This document shows, one piece after another, positions 38,737 through 47,749 of a DNA stretch of 64,000 bases. Within the stretch, counting starts at the first letter, position 1. Every line of letters begins with the position of its first letter. The notes under the pieces are model-generated. The model ran no database searches, was not told the DNA's origin, and saw only the letters and a list, made by a program, of their open reading frames with translations. The stretch lies in contig NZ_JAHKRS010000012.1 of the NCBI RefSeq assembly GCF_018863235.1, positions 81,509 through 145,508 of the forward strand. The letters are read 5' to 3'. A program made the position numbers and the translations under genes. This DNA comes from Pseudomaricurvus albidus. GTDB taxonomy: Bacteria; Pseudomonadota; Gammaproteobacteria; Pseudomonadales; Cellvibrionaceae.

Positions 38737-39996
38737 TTATGAGTCCTCACTGTCCGGATCTTTATAGAGGATTATGCGGGTAGGGGCCGGGCCTGTGGTC
38801 GGGCTTTGTGAGAAGCTGCCGTAACTGGTGCAACCTTGGACAAACTGCCCATAAACCTGCGCTTGATTGCCTTGCTGATTAACCGGTTGCAATAAATAGA
38901 GGCAGGCAAATCCGTAGAGTGGTACCGAGCCCTGGCCATTGGTGGTGCTGCTGCAATTTCCTATGGGGATGGTCAGCATCCGACGGTGACAGCGACCATC
39001 GCCTGGGCATACTGCATTTGGGATTACCCCGTCCTGATCCTGCCCATAGGCGGTTTGATAATCGCTGTAGTCAAACACATTGCCATCAGCAGGGGGAATT
39101 GCCTCTCCGGCATCGTTGGTGGTGAAAGTGGTACCGTAATCCGTGACATAGTCTGCCTGATATATTGTGGTATCGAGACCGCCACCACCTCCCGTACCAA
39201 AACGGGTATTCAGTCCCTGTACTACTGGGCCCACGGTATTACCGGGCTCGGTTTCGATAGTGTCACTGGTGGTAACGCAGCTTTCAAATCCACCCGCCAT
39301 GTTTTCCCTGACGGCAGCGCCGCCCTGGCCATCGTCCAGCCTGATCAGCTGAAAATTGCCTGGTCCTACCTCACTGCTGTCACCCGCGGCGTATTTCATC
39401 ACGACGTATTGCCCTGGGGTATAACCATAGTAATTGGTGCAGGTATCGCCATTGCAGTCCAGTGTGTTCTCTCCACAGGCCATCATGGGAGCGAGGTCAC
39501 AGGCGCTGCCAACCAGTGGTGGGCTGGGGCCAGATATGGCTGAGGCATTGACCGCTTTTTGTCCGCCCATGCTGATAAAAATGTCATCCAGTGGGGCGTT
39601 TGAAGCGAGGCTGATTCTGACAAATCGGGGATCCAGACTACCGGGTACAAAAGGTACCAGCGTATTGGAGAACTGAGCGCTGAAGGAGATGCCGTTACTG
39701 TCTATGCTTTCGGCCAATTCTTCGTAACCGGCTTCAGCCAGATTGACGAGAAGCGTATTGAATCCGGCCTGTTGTGCCAGCGCAGTGTCGTGGGACTGGT
39801 CGAGGACTTTGGCAGCAGACAGCGCCGCCGCGTCCACGATATTCTGAAGACGGGTTTTATTGAGCAACAGGTGACCGCTATTGAAGGCATAGCCGGCGAC
39901 CAATAACAAAGCTAACATGGCAACCGTCGTGGCTACGACAATGACACCTTTTTGCCGGTGCGGTAATTGTGAGGTGTGAATGCTCATAAAACTCAT
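38737..39996 (-). CDS. tadG: TadG-like pilus-associated protein
   Basis: The 419-residue protein has the TadG-family N-terminus (RQKGVIVVATTVAMLALLLVAGYAFNSGHLLLNKTRLQNIVDAAALSAA). A long exported part with about 11 cysteines follows (CDLAPMMACGENTLDCNGDTC, CPGDGRCHRR), likely disulfide-bonded. No von Willebrand A domain with a MIDAS motif is clear, unlike some longer TadG proteins. The Cys-rich, Gly- and Asp-rich body is not like the well-studied TadG and may be specific to this group. Confidence 0.78.
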   Translation of the reverse strand: MSFMSIHTSQLPHRQKGVIVVATTVAMLALLLVAGYAFNSGHLLLNKTRLQNIVDAAALSAAKVLDQSHDTALAQQAGFNTLLVNLAEAGYEELAESIDSNGISFSAQFSNTLVPFVPGSLDPRFVRISLASNAPLDDIFISMGGQKAVNASAISGPSPPLVGSACDLAPMMACGENTLDCNGDTCTNYYGYTPGQYVVMKYAAGDSSEVGPGNFQLIRLDDGQGGAAVRENMAGGFESCVTTSDTIETEPGNTVGPVVQGLNTRFGTGGGGGLDTTIYQADYVTDYGTTFTTNDAGEAIPPADGNVFDYSDYQTAYGQDQDGVIPNAVCPGDGRCHRRMLTIPIGNCSSTTNGQGSVPLYGFACLYLLQPVNQQGNQAQVYGQFVQGCTSYGSFSQSPTTGPAPTRIILYKDPDSEDS

Positions 39997-40093
39997 TTCC
40001 TGATACCGTTTATTGCGTTCCAGTGTGCAAAATGGACGAATACTCCTGTTTATGTATTGAACGTATTACCCCGTGATAACTCGTGGATGACTG

Positions 40094-40351
40094 TTATTGT
40101 TTTCGTGCCTGGGCTTCCTGTTTAATGGTTTCGGGGCGGCCGACGTCTCCACGATAAACTTGCAGGGCTTTTTCAGCTTTGTAAGCATCGAGTCCTTCTT
40201 TCTGTCCCTGAAAGCCGCCTGGGTGTGCAGTTTGAAGTTCGCTGACCCGGGCAACACTTTCACCCTGGGGATAATCCCGATAATTGCTGCAGGCCGTTAG
40301 CAGAAGCAGCGAGCTGGCAATCGTCGCTAATGTGATGGTTGAATGAGTCAT
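40094..40351 (-). CDS. Small lipoprotein in the tad locus
   Basis: The 85-residue protein has a lipoprotein signal (LLLLTACSN, Cys about residue 21) and a short polar, probably helical mature part rich in Gln, Lys and Glu. It sits directly after the secretin gene, where Pasteurellaceae tad loci carry the larger lipoprotein RcpB. It may be a small secretin helper (pilotin-like), but this is inferred from position only. Confidence 0.7.
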   Translation of the reverse strand: MTHSTITLATIASSLLLLTACSNYRDYPQGESVARVSELQTAHPGGFQGQKEGLDAYKAEKALQVYRGDVGRPETIKQEAQARKQ

Positions 40352-40387
40352 GGTTCAGAATCCTTTAATCAGTTGAGACCGTATTAA

Positions 40388-41971
40388 TCAGTTGAGGCTA
40401 TGCCCAAAGCTTTGATCAATTCCGCCACCACTTGATGGCAGGTATTGGGCGGTCGGTGTTGATTTGGCGGGCTTACTCTCTGCTTTGCCGTAGGTACGTC
40501 CCAGCAGATAAAACTCGAGATCTGACGGTGCGACAAAATGATCCGTAGGCAGGGCAGGCTTGTCTTTGAATGGTTTGGCCAGTACTGGAGTCACCAGGAT
40601 GACCAGTTCGGTTTCACCGGATTCGAACTCAGAGCTGCGAAAAATCTGTCCCAGAATAGGAATGTCTCCAAGTCCTGGAAACTTGGTGACGACTTCACGC
40701 ATGTTTTCACTGATCAATCCGGCAATGCCAATGGTCTCGCCATCCGCCAGTTCTACCGAGGACTGGGCGCTACGTTTGGTCAGACTGGGAATCAGGAAGG
40801 TGCCGGTACTGTCTTCAGCCCGCAAGATCACCGAGTTACCGTTGATCAACTCGCTGACACTCACATCCAGAGTCAGATTGATGCGGCCAGAATCCAGTAC
40901 GACGGGGACAAAGTTCACCCCAACCCCGAACTCTTTGAATTCAATGGTTGTGCCTCGGTCTCCACGAGGAATGGGGATAGGAAACTCACCGCCTGAGAGA
41001 AATCGAGCTTCCTGACCGGTGAGGGTTGTTAGCGTAGGTTCTGCAAGGATTTTGGCTGAGCCATTTTCTTTGGCTGCTTCCAGCGTCATATTAAAGATGA
41101 AGTTGTCACTCAGAAAGCTGCCAAACAAGCCCTTGTCTGCGATAGACAGATCGTTGGGCATAAATTCATCAATGACCGGTCCATAAGGGGCGCTATTACC
41201 GAAAATGGGTAAGCGCACATCGTCTGGCTCAAAGACCGCATCAGGGAAGGTTGCTCCACCGTTGACGCCACCCAGATTCCAGTTGTTGTCGCCGATGCCC
41301 AGTGCATTAAACTTGACCCCCAGCTTTTTCATGCTGCTGCGATTCATTTCAGCCACGGTGACTTTCAGCATCACCTGCTGTGCACCGCCCACACTCATTA
41401 AGTTTACAACTCGGTTCTCCTTGTCCTCGCGGGTTTCCTTTCCTCCTTCGCCTTTATGGGTATCAGCCACATGGGCATAGCTTTGTGCGATTTTGAGAGC
41501 GGTATTCATTCTCGCGGTAGAAGACACCTGCCCACCAAGAACAAGCGATCCCTGAGAACTGTAAACTTCGATTTTTTCATTGGGCAGTACGCGAAACAAC
41601 TTGGCTTTGAGGGTGTTGAGATCGTGTACCACTTCGATATCAATCGCTTTAATCAATTGGCTGTTTTTATTCCACAGCAATACGTTAGTGGTGCCCAGCT
41701 TTTTACCCAATACATAAAGCTGGCCGTTCCTTAGTACTAAAATGTCTGCAATTTCCGGGTTGCCCATGGAGACCTTCTGAATGGGAACCTTAATATCCAG
41801 GACCTGGGATTTATACAGTGATACCTGAAGATTGTCGTTGTAACTGCTATCCGGACTTAAACTGGTCAGCTCAGCCATGGCTTTGGGAGTTAGAGAGGTC
41901 AAGACAAGGTAGGCGATTGCCCCTCCTATGATGACAGCCAACAACTTTTTGAATTCGCCTGCTGAGTGCAT
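40388..41971 (-). CDS. rcpA: Tad/Flp pilus secretin RcpA/CpaC
   Basis: The start at 41971 has AAGGAG upstream and gives a signal peptide (cleavage AMA|ELT), 527 residues; the longer frame adds 42 non-signal residues. It has the N-terminal BON/secretin-N domains (SQVLDIKVPIQKVSMGNPEIADI, LGKKLGTTNVLLW). The secretin core follows (AEPTLTTLTGQEARFLSGGEFPIPIP, GVNFVPVVLDSGRINLTL, LADGETIGIAGLI, ELVILVTP). It forms the outer-membrane pore for the pilus. Confidence 0.93.
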   Translation of the reverse strand: MHSAGEFKKLLAVIIGGAIAYLVLTSLTPKAMAELTSLSPDSSYNDNLQVSLYKSQVLDIKVPIQKVSMGNPEIADILVLRNGQLYVLGKKLGTTNVLLWNKNSQLIKAIDIEVVHDLNTLKAKLFRVLPNEKIEVYSSQGSLVLGGQVSSTARMNTALKIAQSYAHVADTHKGEGGKETREDKENRVVNLMSVGGAQQVMLKVTVAEMNRSSMKKLGVKFNALGIGDNNWNLGGVNGGATFPDAVFEPDDVRLPIFGNSAPYGPVIDEFMPNDLSIADKGLFGSFLSDNFIFNMTLEAAKENGSAKILAEPTLTTLTGQEARFLSGGEFPIPIPRGDRGTTIEFKEFGVGVNFVPVVLDSGRINLTLDVSVSELINGNSVILRAEDSTGTFLIPSLTKRSAQSSVELADGETIGIAGLISENMREVVTKFPGLGDIPILGQIFRSSEFESGETELVILVTPVLAKPFKDKPALPTDHFVAPSDLEFYLLGRTYGKAESKPAKSTPTAQYLPSSGGGIDQSFGHSLN

Positions 41972-42093
41972 CGAAGGCTCCTTGAACCTGGTTGAATACC
42001 AGGGTTTATTCGTATGTTTTACGTATCCGGTAGTCTTCCCGTGAGCAGTGCGGTAGCCTTCCTGAGGGCAAGTGTTCTGTTTCATGGCAGGCC

Positions 42094-42870
42094 TCATTTT
42101 TTGTAGGTGACTTTTTTGACTTCCGCATCAGTGCCGCGGATAACGGTGACATAGGATGTTTGGTAAGGGTTGTAATAAGTGCGTTTAGCCACTTTCTTCT
42201 CGGGAGCAGGAGCTTCAGGTTCATCTTCCTCCAGTGGATTTCGGAGGGTTAGCTGAATGGATCCCTCTTCACGGGCTTTTACAATGGTTTCTGCCTGTGC
42301 CGGGGTGGTTTCCAAAGTGACGGCTCTGACAATCACGGGATCATTCTTGTTGGTGCGCTGGGTTTGATCTACAGCCAGAACCTTGATCTTTTTAAGAATG
42401 GTATCCGTGGTTGTCTTCTTCTGATCTTTTTTGGAGGCGAGGACATCGACAAAATTTCCGGGCAACAGGAATCCGGCGACGCCGATAACATCATTCACAC
42501 GGACGGTGATCGCCCGTTTTTTAGGATCAATGACCGCTGCCAGCGTGGAGCCTTCAAGGTGTTTGGATATACGTTGATTGCGAAGGATGTCGCCCTCCAA
42601 AATAATTTCCTTTGTGACCATGTCGATAACATCTTCAACCTGGGTAAAGGAATCTTTGGGAGCCAGATCTTCCGGTACCTGAATCAGTTTAAGATTCACG
42701 GCCTCCAGTTTGTGTCCATAGGGAATGTCCGTCGCTGCGACCACAACTCCTATACTGGTTTCCAGTTTCGGCTGGCTCTTGGCCTGAGCCCAGTTGTTGG
42801 CGAGCCAGGCAGCAGACACCGCGAGCACTGTTGAGACGGTGAGTAACAAGGTGGTCCTTGGCTTTATCAT
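42094..42870 (-). CDS. cpaB: Flp pilus assembly protein CpaB/RcpC
   Basis: The 258-residue protein has an N-terminal membrane anchor, then an SAF domain (GVVVAATDIPYGHKLEAVNLKLIQVPED, GDILRNQRISKH). The CpaB/RcpC block ITVRVNDVIGVAGFLLPGNFVDVLASKKDQ follows. The C-terminus is Pro/Glu/Lys-rich. It starts within the 4-base ATGA overlap with the upstream ATPase gene, so the two are translationally coupled. Confidence 0.9.
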   Translation of the reverse strand: MIKPRTTLLLTVSTVLAVSAAWLANNWAQAKSQPKLETSIGVVVAATDIPYGHKLEAVNLKLIQVPEDLAPKDSFTQVEDVIDMVTKEIILEGDILRNQRISKHLEGSTLAAVIDPKKRAITVRVNDVIGVAGFLLPGNFVDVLASKKDQKKTTTDTILKKIKVLAVDQTQRTNKNDPVIVRAVTLETTPAQAETIVKAREEGSIQLTLRNPLEEDEPEAPAPEKKVAKRTYYNPYQTSYVTVIRGTDAEVKKVTYKK

Positions 42871-44285
42871 GAGTCGTCCCTCCGGAGTTGACTGTGGGGT
42901 TGGTTTTCTTCATTGAGGTTGACAAAGTAGGTATTCCAGGCCCAGTGAAGACGTTTTTCGGTCATGACATCGGGCTCACGCAGGTAGTAAGCATGATCAC
43001 TTGCGATACCTAATAAATCTCGGGGATGGCAGGGCAATAAGGGGGTGTTGTTTTTGTTATGAAGATCTTGAATCAAGAAATCGAAAACACCTTGGTCAAA
43101 TGGAATTTCATGTTGTCGGCATTGGTTCTCCCAGATTGCCTGATAAGCGGCAGGGGTGAGGTAATCAAACCGGATTTTGTAACCAATTCTTCTGAGAAAC
43201 GCTTCGTCAGCCAGATCAAGAGGATTCAGGTTGGAAGAGAAGATCAAGATCTGGTCGAAGGGGACTTCAAAATGGCGACCGCTGCCGAGCGTCAGAAAAT
43301 CCCGTTTTTCCTCCATGGGGACAATCCAGCGATTGAAAATTTCAGCAGGGGTGGGTTTTTGCCGTCCCATGTCATCAATAATAAAAATTCCGCCATTGGC
43401 TTTGAGTTGTAACGGAGCCTGATATTGTCTGCTGGCAGGGTTGAATTGAATGTCGAGCATGTCCATGGTTAACTCGCCGCCGCAAAGAACGACAGGGCGT
43501 TTGCACAATAACCAGCGGGGATCTCTGTGTCTGTCAATCAATAAGCTGGCGCTTTTGCCAGAGGGGTTTGCAAGAGAGTTGGGTGAACTGATGTTGGTTG
43601 GGCTGTGAGATGAGACGTTTGGATCGGACTGAAACTGCTCAATGGTTTCATGAATCAGAGGGTCAAATACCTCAATGATTGTGTCGTCGATCGCAATGGC
43701 ATAGGGGATGGCGCAGTGATCGCCGAAGACTCCCGGAAGTTGAGAGATGGTATAGGTCTTGCCGGAGCCGGCAGGGCCGTAGATGAAAATGGCTCTGCCC
43801 GAATTGACTGCCATGCCCAACTGGTCTTTGATATTGGCCTCAATAACAAAACTGGAAAATACCTGGTCGATAAGATCTCTATCGACGATTTTCCGATGAA
43901 TCGAGTGATGTTTTATCTGTTGATGATAATCTTCAAGTGGAACCGGGGCTGGCCCTATATAGCCACTTTGAGCAAGTGCATCCAGCGACATGGCTCTGCC
44001 ACGCTCAGTCAAACCGTAACGGAGCGTTGCGCTGATGGAATGGTTGGGTCTGACTTCAATCAGGGCATCACGTCTTAAAATTTGTAATATTTCATCAACA
44101 ACCGAACCGCTTAAAGCCAGTTTTTGGGTAAGATCATGCGCCGTTAACATACCTGATTCGTATAAATGCTTGCAGCATAATTGAGTCAGCAGGCGTTCGC
44201 TCAGTCCTGTCGTGTGCATACTGGCTGGGACTGATGGTCTGAATGAATTGTCAGAGTCAATCGCTGAGCTTTCATTGGAGGTCAT
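42867..44285 (-). CDS. Tad-linked AAA ATPase with N-terminal winged-helix-like domain
   Basis: The 472-residue protein has an N-terminal helical region that looks like a winged helix (about 26-105, HDLTQKLALSGSVVDEILQILRRDALIEV). A AAA-type ATPase follows, with Walker A YGPAGSGKTYT (about 169-179) and Walker B GGIFIIDDMGRQKPTPAEIFNRW. A sensor-like IFSSNLNPLDLADEAFLRRIGYKIRFD comes later. It is not one of the standard tad genes. It is tied to cpaB by a 4-base overlap and lies between tadV and cpaB. It could remodel a pilus component or act in regulation; the role is unknown. Confidence 0.8.
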   Translation of the reverse strand: MTSNESSAIDSDNSFRPSVPASMHTTGLSERLLTQLCCKHLYESGMLTAHDLTQKLALSGSVVDEILQILRRDALIEVRPNHSISATLRYGLTERGRAMSLDALAQSGYIGPAPVPLEDYHQQIKHHSIHRKIVDRDLIDQVFSSFVIEANIKDQLGMAVNSGRAIFIYGPAGSGKTYTISQLPGVFGDHCAIPYAIAIDDTIIEVFDPLIHETIEQFQSDPNVSSHSPTNISSPNSLANPSGKSASLLIDRHRDPRWLLCKRPVVLCGGELTMDMLDIQFNPASRQYQAPLQLKANGGIFIIDDMGRQKPTPAEIFNRWIVPMEEKRDFLTLGSGRHFEVPFDQILIFSSNLNPLDLADEAFLRRIGYKIRFDYLTPAAYQAIWENQCRQHEIPFDQGVFDFLIQDLHNKNNTPLLPCHPRDLLGIASDHAYYLREPDVMTEKRLHWAWNTYFVNLNEENQPHSQLRRDDS

Positions 44286-44322
44286 GATCAGGAATCCTCG
44301 TTGATTGATGATTCAGCGCTAT

Positions 44323-44880
44323 TCATAGAAAAGCCAATCCATAGTGTTTTAAGGGTTCATGGAACATGACGTAACTAAAGCCAAAGGCTATAGCGATGGC
44401 GCAAGGGTATTTTTCATTGGCGACTTCGCTTTCTGCAGGTGGGATATAAACCAATTCCAGAGTCATCAATGTTGTTTTAAACATCAGAAAGTAGCGTTTA
44501 AAAAATGCAGGGAAACCGCCCTTAACCAGAAAAATACCCAGCCCGATGAGTGTCCCAATGGCGAGACTTAAGAATGCAGCTGCCAATGCCTGATAACCGG
44601 TCATGAAGCTTCCTGCAGCGGCGACCAGTTTGACATCTCCGGCACCCATTCCTCCGAGTATGTACAGAGGGATAAAAACCAGGAAACCAAGACAGGCGCC
44701 TGATATGGCTATGGCAAACCCAAACCAACCTGATTGGTAACTCTGCCAGCACACTCCGGCAATTAGTAAAGTGATTACTAATTGGTTTGGAATTCGAAAG
44801 TATTTGAAATCCCAAATAGTGGCTAACGTAAGTCCAGTTAACAAAAATAGGTATTGCGGGTAAAAGTCTGTTGTGTACAT
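44323..44880 (-). CDS. tadV: Flp prepilin peptidase TadV/CpaA
   Basis: The 185-residue membrane protein is a type IV prepilin peptidase of the short TadV type. The two catalytic aspartates are in IWDFKYFRIPN (about D24) and GGMGAGDVKL (about D82). It lacks the Cys-rich methyltransferase domain of PilD, as expected for TadV. It cleaves the Flp pilin and the TadE-like pseudopilins. It lies 67 bases downstream of the pilin gene. Confidence 0.93.
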   Translation of the reverse strand: MYTTDFYPQYLFLLTGLTLATIWDFKYFRIPNQLVITLLIAGVCWQSYQSGWFGFAIAISGACLGFLVFIPLYILGGMGAGDVKLVAAAGSFMTGYQALAAAFLSLAIGTLIGLGIFLVKGGFPAFFKRYFLMFKTTLMTLELVYIPPAESEVANEKYPCAIAIAFGFSYVMFHEPLKHYGLAFL

Positions 44881-44947
44881 TCGGCTCGTCTCAACACTGT
44901 TAAACTCAACCAGATTTCAGGTTATGGAACCTGGTTGAGTTTTATTG

Positions 44948-45133
44948 TTACGCGTCAGCAACGGTTATCTTTCCGGCTAAGTATTCCAAGCCGGCAGAAA
45001 CTTGTTCCCCAAGAAGCGTAAATGCCGCAACAGTACCAGCAACAATCAAGCTTCCTGCAACGGCATACTCGACAGTTTCCAAACCGTCTTCCTCTCGTAA
45101 AAACTTCAAAACTTCAGCTTTAAAACTTTCCAT
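44948..45133 (-). CDS. flp: Flp-type major pilin
   Basis: The 61-residue prepilin has a charged leader ending in Gly17, then LETVEYAVAGSLIVAGTVAAF, the Flp motif with Glu at mature position 5 and the adjacent Tyr. TadV would cut after Gly17. The mature pilin is about 44 residues, as usual. GGAGA precedes the ATG. It is the first gene of the tad run. The gap between it and tadV may cause higher pilin expression by partial termination, though no strong hairpin is seen. Confidence 0.92.
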   Translation of the reverse strand: MESFKAEVLKFLREEDGLETVEYAVAGSLIVAGTVAAFTLLGEQVSAGLEYLAGKITVADA

Positions 45134-45572
45134 AATTGAATCTCCAACGATAACGATTGAATGTGTGAAGGAAATACTGCTTCTCCCGCCTGTTAATTTA
45201 GGCAGCGGCTAAAAACACGGTTAGGAGATTTTTGCAGGCTATTAGGAATATTTTGAAGAGCAGGGGGAATGGACTTTTAAGTTATAAATACCGAGTGTGG
45301 TTAGTTTGTTTTTCGATAAAAGTAAGCGTTTACTGGGGGGTAATCTGAAATTAAGGCGAATTTATCAAGAATGTTTTTTGAAATTAGTTTCTTATGCTTA
45401 TTAAATATAATGGATTTGGTGTCAAATTGATTAGGCTTAAGTGTGCGAAGTAGTTTCAAGATGCTTGTATATACCTTTACGCTACATATTGAGATAACTT
45501 TTTTGCTCATAAACGCACTGCAGCTTTTTGATTTCGGGAAGCGATGGGTGCGTTTGAGGATGATTGATACCG
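45134..45572. other. AT-rich region between flp and its divergent regulator
   Basis: This 439-base gap probably holds the promoters of the tad locus (minus) and the AraC-type regulator (plus). The part at 45240-45500 is clearly more AT-rich than its surroundings. A 69-codon frame (45301-45510, minus) lies in it but has no ribosome site or recognisable features, so I do not call it a gene. No clear operator was found. Confidence 0.6.
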
Positions 45573-46343
45573 ATGGACACCTCCATTTTGTGGTTTAACT
45601 TATCCAGCCCTGAGAATAAGTCGAATATCGCGGATGAGTTTCGCAAACACTGTCAGGTTCTGGAATACGAATACTCTTCCGGACTTATGGAAGATATGGT
45701 TCGCAGTATCCATCTGATTTGCTTTGAATACGATTTTCCCGATGTTGCCAGTCTGGAGTTACTGAGAACCACCCGAGTGCAGTACCCGGATGTTCCGGTG
45801 ATGATGATTTCCTGTGTTCATTCAGAAGAACTGGCTATTTGGGCTTTGCGCATGCAGGTGCGTGAGTACTTTGTGGCTCCCTTGTCTGCTCAGGAAGTGC
45901 GTTCCGTTGTCGGGGCTCTGGAGTCTCAGCAGTGCAGGGATGCGGGTGTTTTGGACCTGCCTCAATTCCGGCGCTTCGCATTACCCACGGATTGCCGTTA
46001 CCACAACAGCTCCCAGAAAACGAGTGTCATGCCCGCAATCAACTATGTGCAGACGCACCTGCACGAGAAAATTCGTGAGGCAGAGGTGGCTCAGCTGTGC
46101 AGAATGTCACCTTTCAAGTTCAGCCGTGAGTTTAAGCGTTGTTACGGGATGACTTTTCAGGAGTACCTGATCACCATGCGTATGAAGAAGGCTTCAGAGC
46201 TGCTGATCAATCCGAATGTCCTGGTCGCTGATGTGGCCTATCAGGTAGGGTTTCGGGATCCTTCGTATTTCACTCGGTTGTTCAAAAAATACAATGGAAT
46301 ATCCCCCAGCGATTGCCGGGGTGCAGAGGTGGTTTTAAATTAA
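45573..46343 (+). CDS. AraC-family regulator with a degenerate receiver domain
   Basis: From the ATG at 45573 the protein is 256 residues. The N-terminal half resembles a response-regulator receiver (LICFEYDFPDVASLELLRTTRVQYPDVPVMMIS, REYFVAPLSAQEV). The phosphoacceptor Asp is replaced by Glu (about E52) and the conserved Lys by Ala, so it is unlikely to be phosphorylated normally. The C-terminal half is an AraC-type double helix-turn-helix (EVAQLCRMSPFKFSREFKRCYGMTFQEYL, VADVAYQVGFRDPSYFTRLFKKYNGISPSD). It is divergent from flp and is the natural candidate to control the tad locus. Confidence 0.85.
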   Translation: MDTSILWFNLSSPENKSNIADEFRKHCQVLEYEYSSGLMEDMVRSIHLICFEYDFPDVASLELLRTTRVQYPDVPVMMISCVHSEELAIWALRMQVREYFVAPLSAQEVRSVVGALESQQCRDAGVLDLPQFRRFALPTDCRYHNSSQKTSVMPAINYVQTHLHEKIREAEVAQLCRMSPFKFSREFKRCYGMTFQEYLITMRMKKASELLINPNVLVADVAYQVGFRDPSYFTRLFKKYNGISPSDCRGAEVVLN

Positions 46344-46607
46344 TACCTGGTTGTAAAGGCTTGGCTCATCAATGAGAAAAGTCCTGTTTTACTTCTTATT
46401 TGTGTTTTTCTTGCGTGATCCTCGTCAAAATTGTCGGTAATACGGCGATTTTTGGTATCTTTTTGCGGCTTCTAAATGTTTCATGTTCGTCCTTGTGTCG
46501 GCATTAATGTTTTCTGTTGTGAAACAGATTGCCAGCAGGTAATCTCTTCCTGTGTTCGCCGAAGTGGCAGTTAATGGGCGGTTTATTGAATATTTAAGAG
46601 GTGTGTA

Positions 46608-47537
46608 ATGGCCAAGCGGCAGACAGCTTTGCTGGGGCAGTTGAGTGATGTGGATCTGCGGTTGTTGCGGGTATTCAAGGCGGTGGCCGAGTCCGGAGGC
46701 TTCTCAGCAGCCGAATTGGAGCTGAACATAGGCCGCTCGACGATTAGCCGACACATCAAGGATCTGGAAGTGCGTCTCGGTGTGTCTTTGTGTCGTCGTG
46801 GCCGAGCCGGGTTTGCTTTAACCGAGGAAGGACGTCAGATTTATCAGGCGACCTTACGTTTACTGGCGTCGTTGGATACCTTTCGTGGAGAGGTTTCCGA
46901 TGTCCATAAACGTATGACCGGGCACGTCTCTATTGCGTTGTTTGACAAAACCGCCACAAATCCCGATGCCCACATTGATGAAGCGTTACGTCGCTTTGAC
47001 GATCTTGCTCCTGAGGTCAGTCTGGATATCCATATTGAACCCATTAACGAAATTGAACGGGGAGTCATGGAAGGCCGTTTCAATTTGGGGGTTGTTCCCA
47101 CCCACCGAAGCTCTCCCAGCCTGGCCTACCAGCACCTGTTTTATGAGCAGATGTACCTTTATTGCGGTTACCGTCACCCATTATTCGAACTGGCCGACAT
47201 CAGTTTGACGGATGACGATATACGCAGTTCGAAATACGCCGGTTTGGGTCACCACTCGCCGAATATGGAGGTCGGTAACCGGCTGGGATTGCAGAGGGAT
47301 GTGACGGTCAATGACCAGGAAGCGATTGTTCATTGTCTTCAGTCTGGTCGTTACATTGGCTATTTGCCGGATCACTATGCAGAAAGCTTTTTAAAACAGG
47401 GGACGATCCGGGCAATCGGTGCAGAAAAGTATCAATACCGCTGTGACTTTGTGGCGATACATCGGTTATCTCCCAAGCCTTCACGTATTGTACAAACCCT
47501 ACTGGACTGTCTGCTGGAGGCCCACAATCAGAAATAA
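46608..47537 (+). CDS. LysR-family transcription regulator
   Basis: The 309-residue protein has an N-terminal winged helix-turn-helix (LRLLRVFKAVAESGGFSAAELELNIGRSTISRHIKDLEVRLGVSLCRR) and a periplasmic-binding-like effector domain. AAGAGGTG precedes the ATG. It is the gene just upstream of, and on the same strand as, the aromatic amino acid hydroxylase, which makes that gene a possible target. No ligand can be read from the sequence. Confidence 0.9.
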   Translation: MAKRQTALLGQLSDVDLRLLRVFKAVAESGGFSAAELELNIGRSTISRHIKDLEVRLGVSLCRRGRAGFALTEEGRQIYQATLRLLASLDTFRGEVSDVHKRMTGHVSIALFDKTATNPDAHIDEALRRFDDLAPEVSLDIHIEPINEIERGVMEGRFNLGVVPTHRSSPSLAYQHLFYEQMYLYCGYRHPLFELADISLTDDDIRSSKYAGLGHHSPNMEVGNRLGLQRDVTVNDQEAIVHCLQSGRYIGYLPDHYAESFLKQGTIRAIGAEKYQYRCDFVAIHRLSPKPSRIVQTLLDCLLEAHNQK

Positions 47538-47749
47538 TCGCAGACTTTCTCGTCAGCGTCTTGTCTCTAAAACTATCTAAAAACAATACTTTTAGGGCAA
47601 TTCATTCTTAAAAAACTCAATTACCGGGGTGTTTTCCAAGGTAAAAACCGAAGTGCTGTCTTAAGCTTGGGGTATAAAACAGTTAGGAGTTTTCTCATGC
47701 CATTAGCATTATCGTTATCCCGTTTATGGTTGTTTGAGAAACGCTGGGT

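Noticed and set aside
45301..45510. 69-codon frame on the minus strand upstream of flp
   Set aside because: AT-rich, no ribosome site, no recognisable motif, and within the expected promoter region of two divergent genes.
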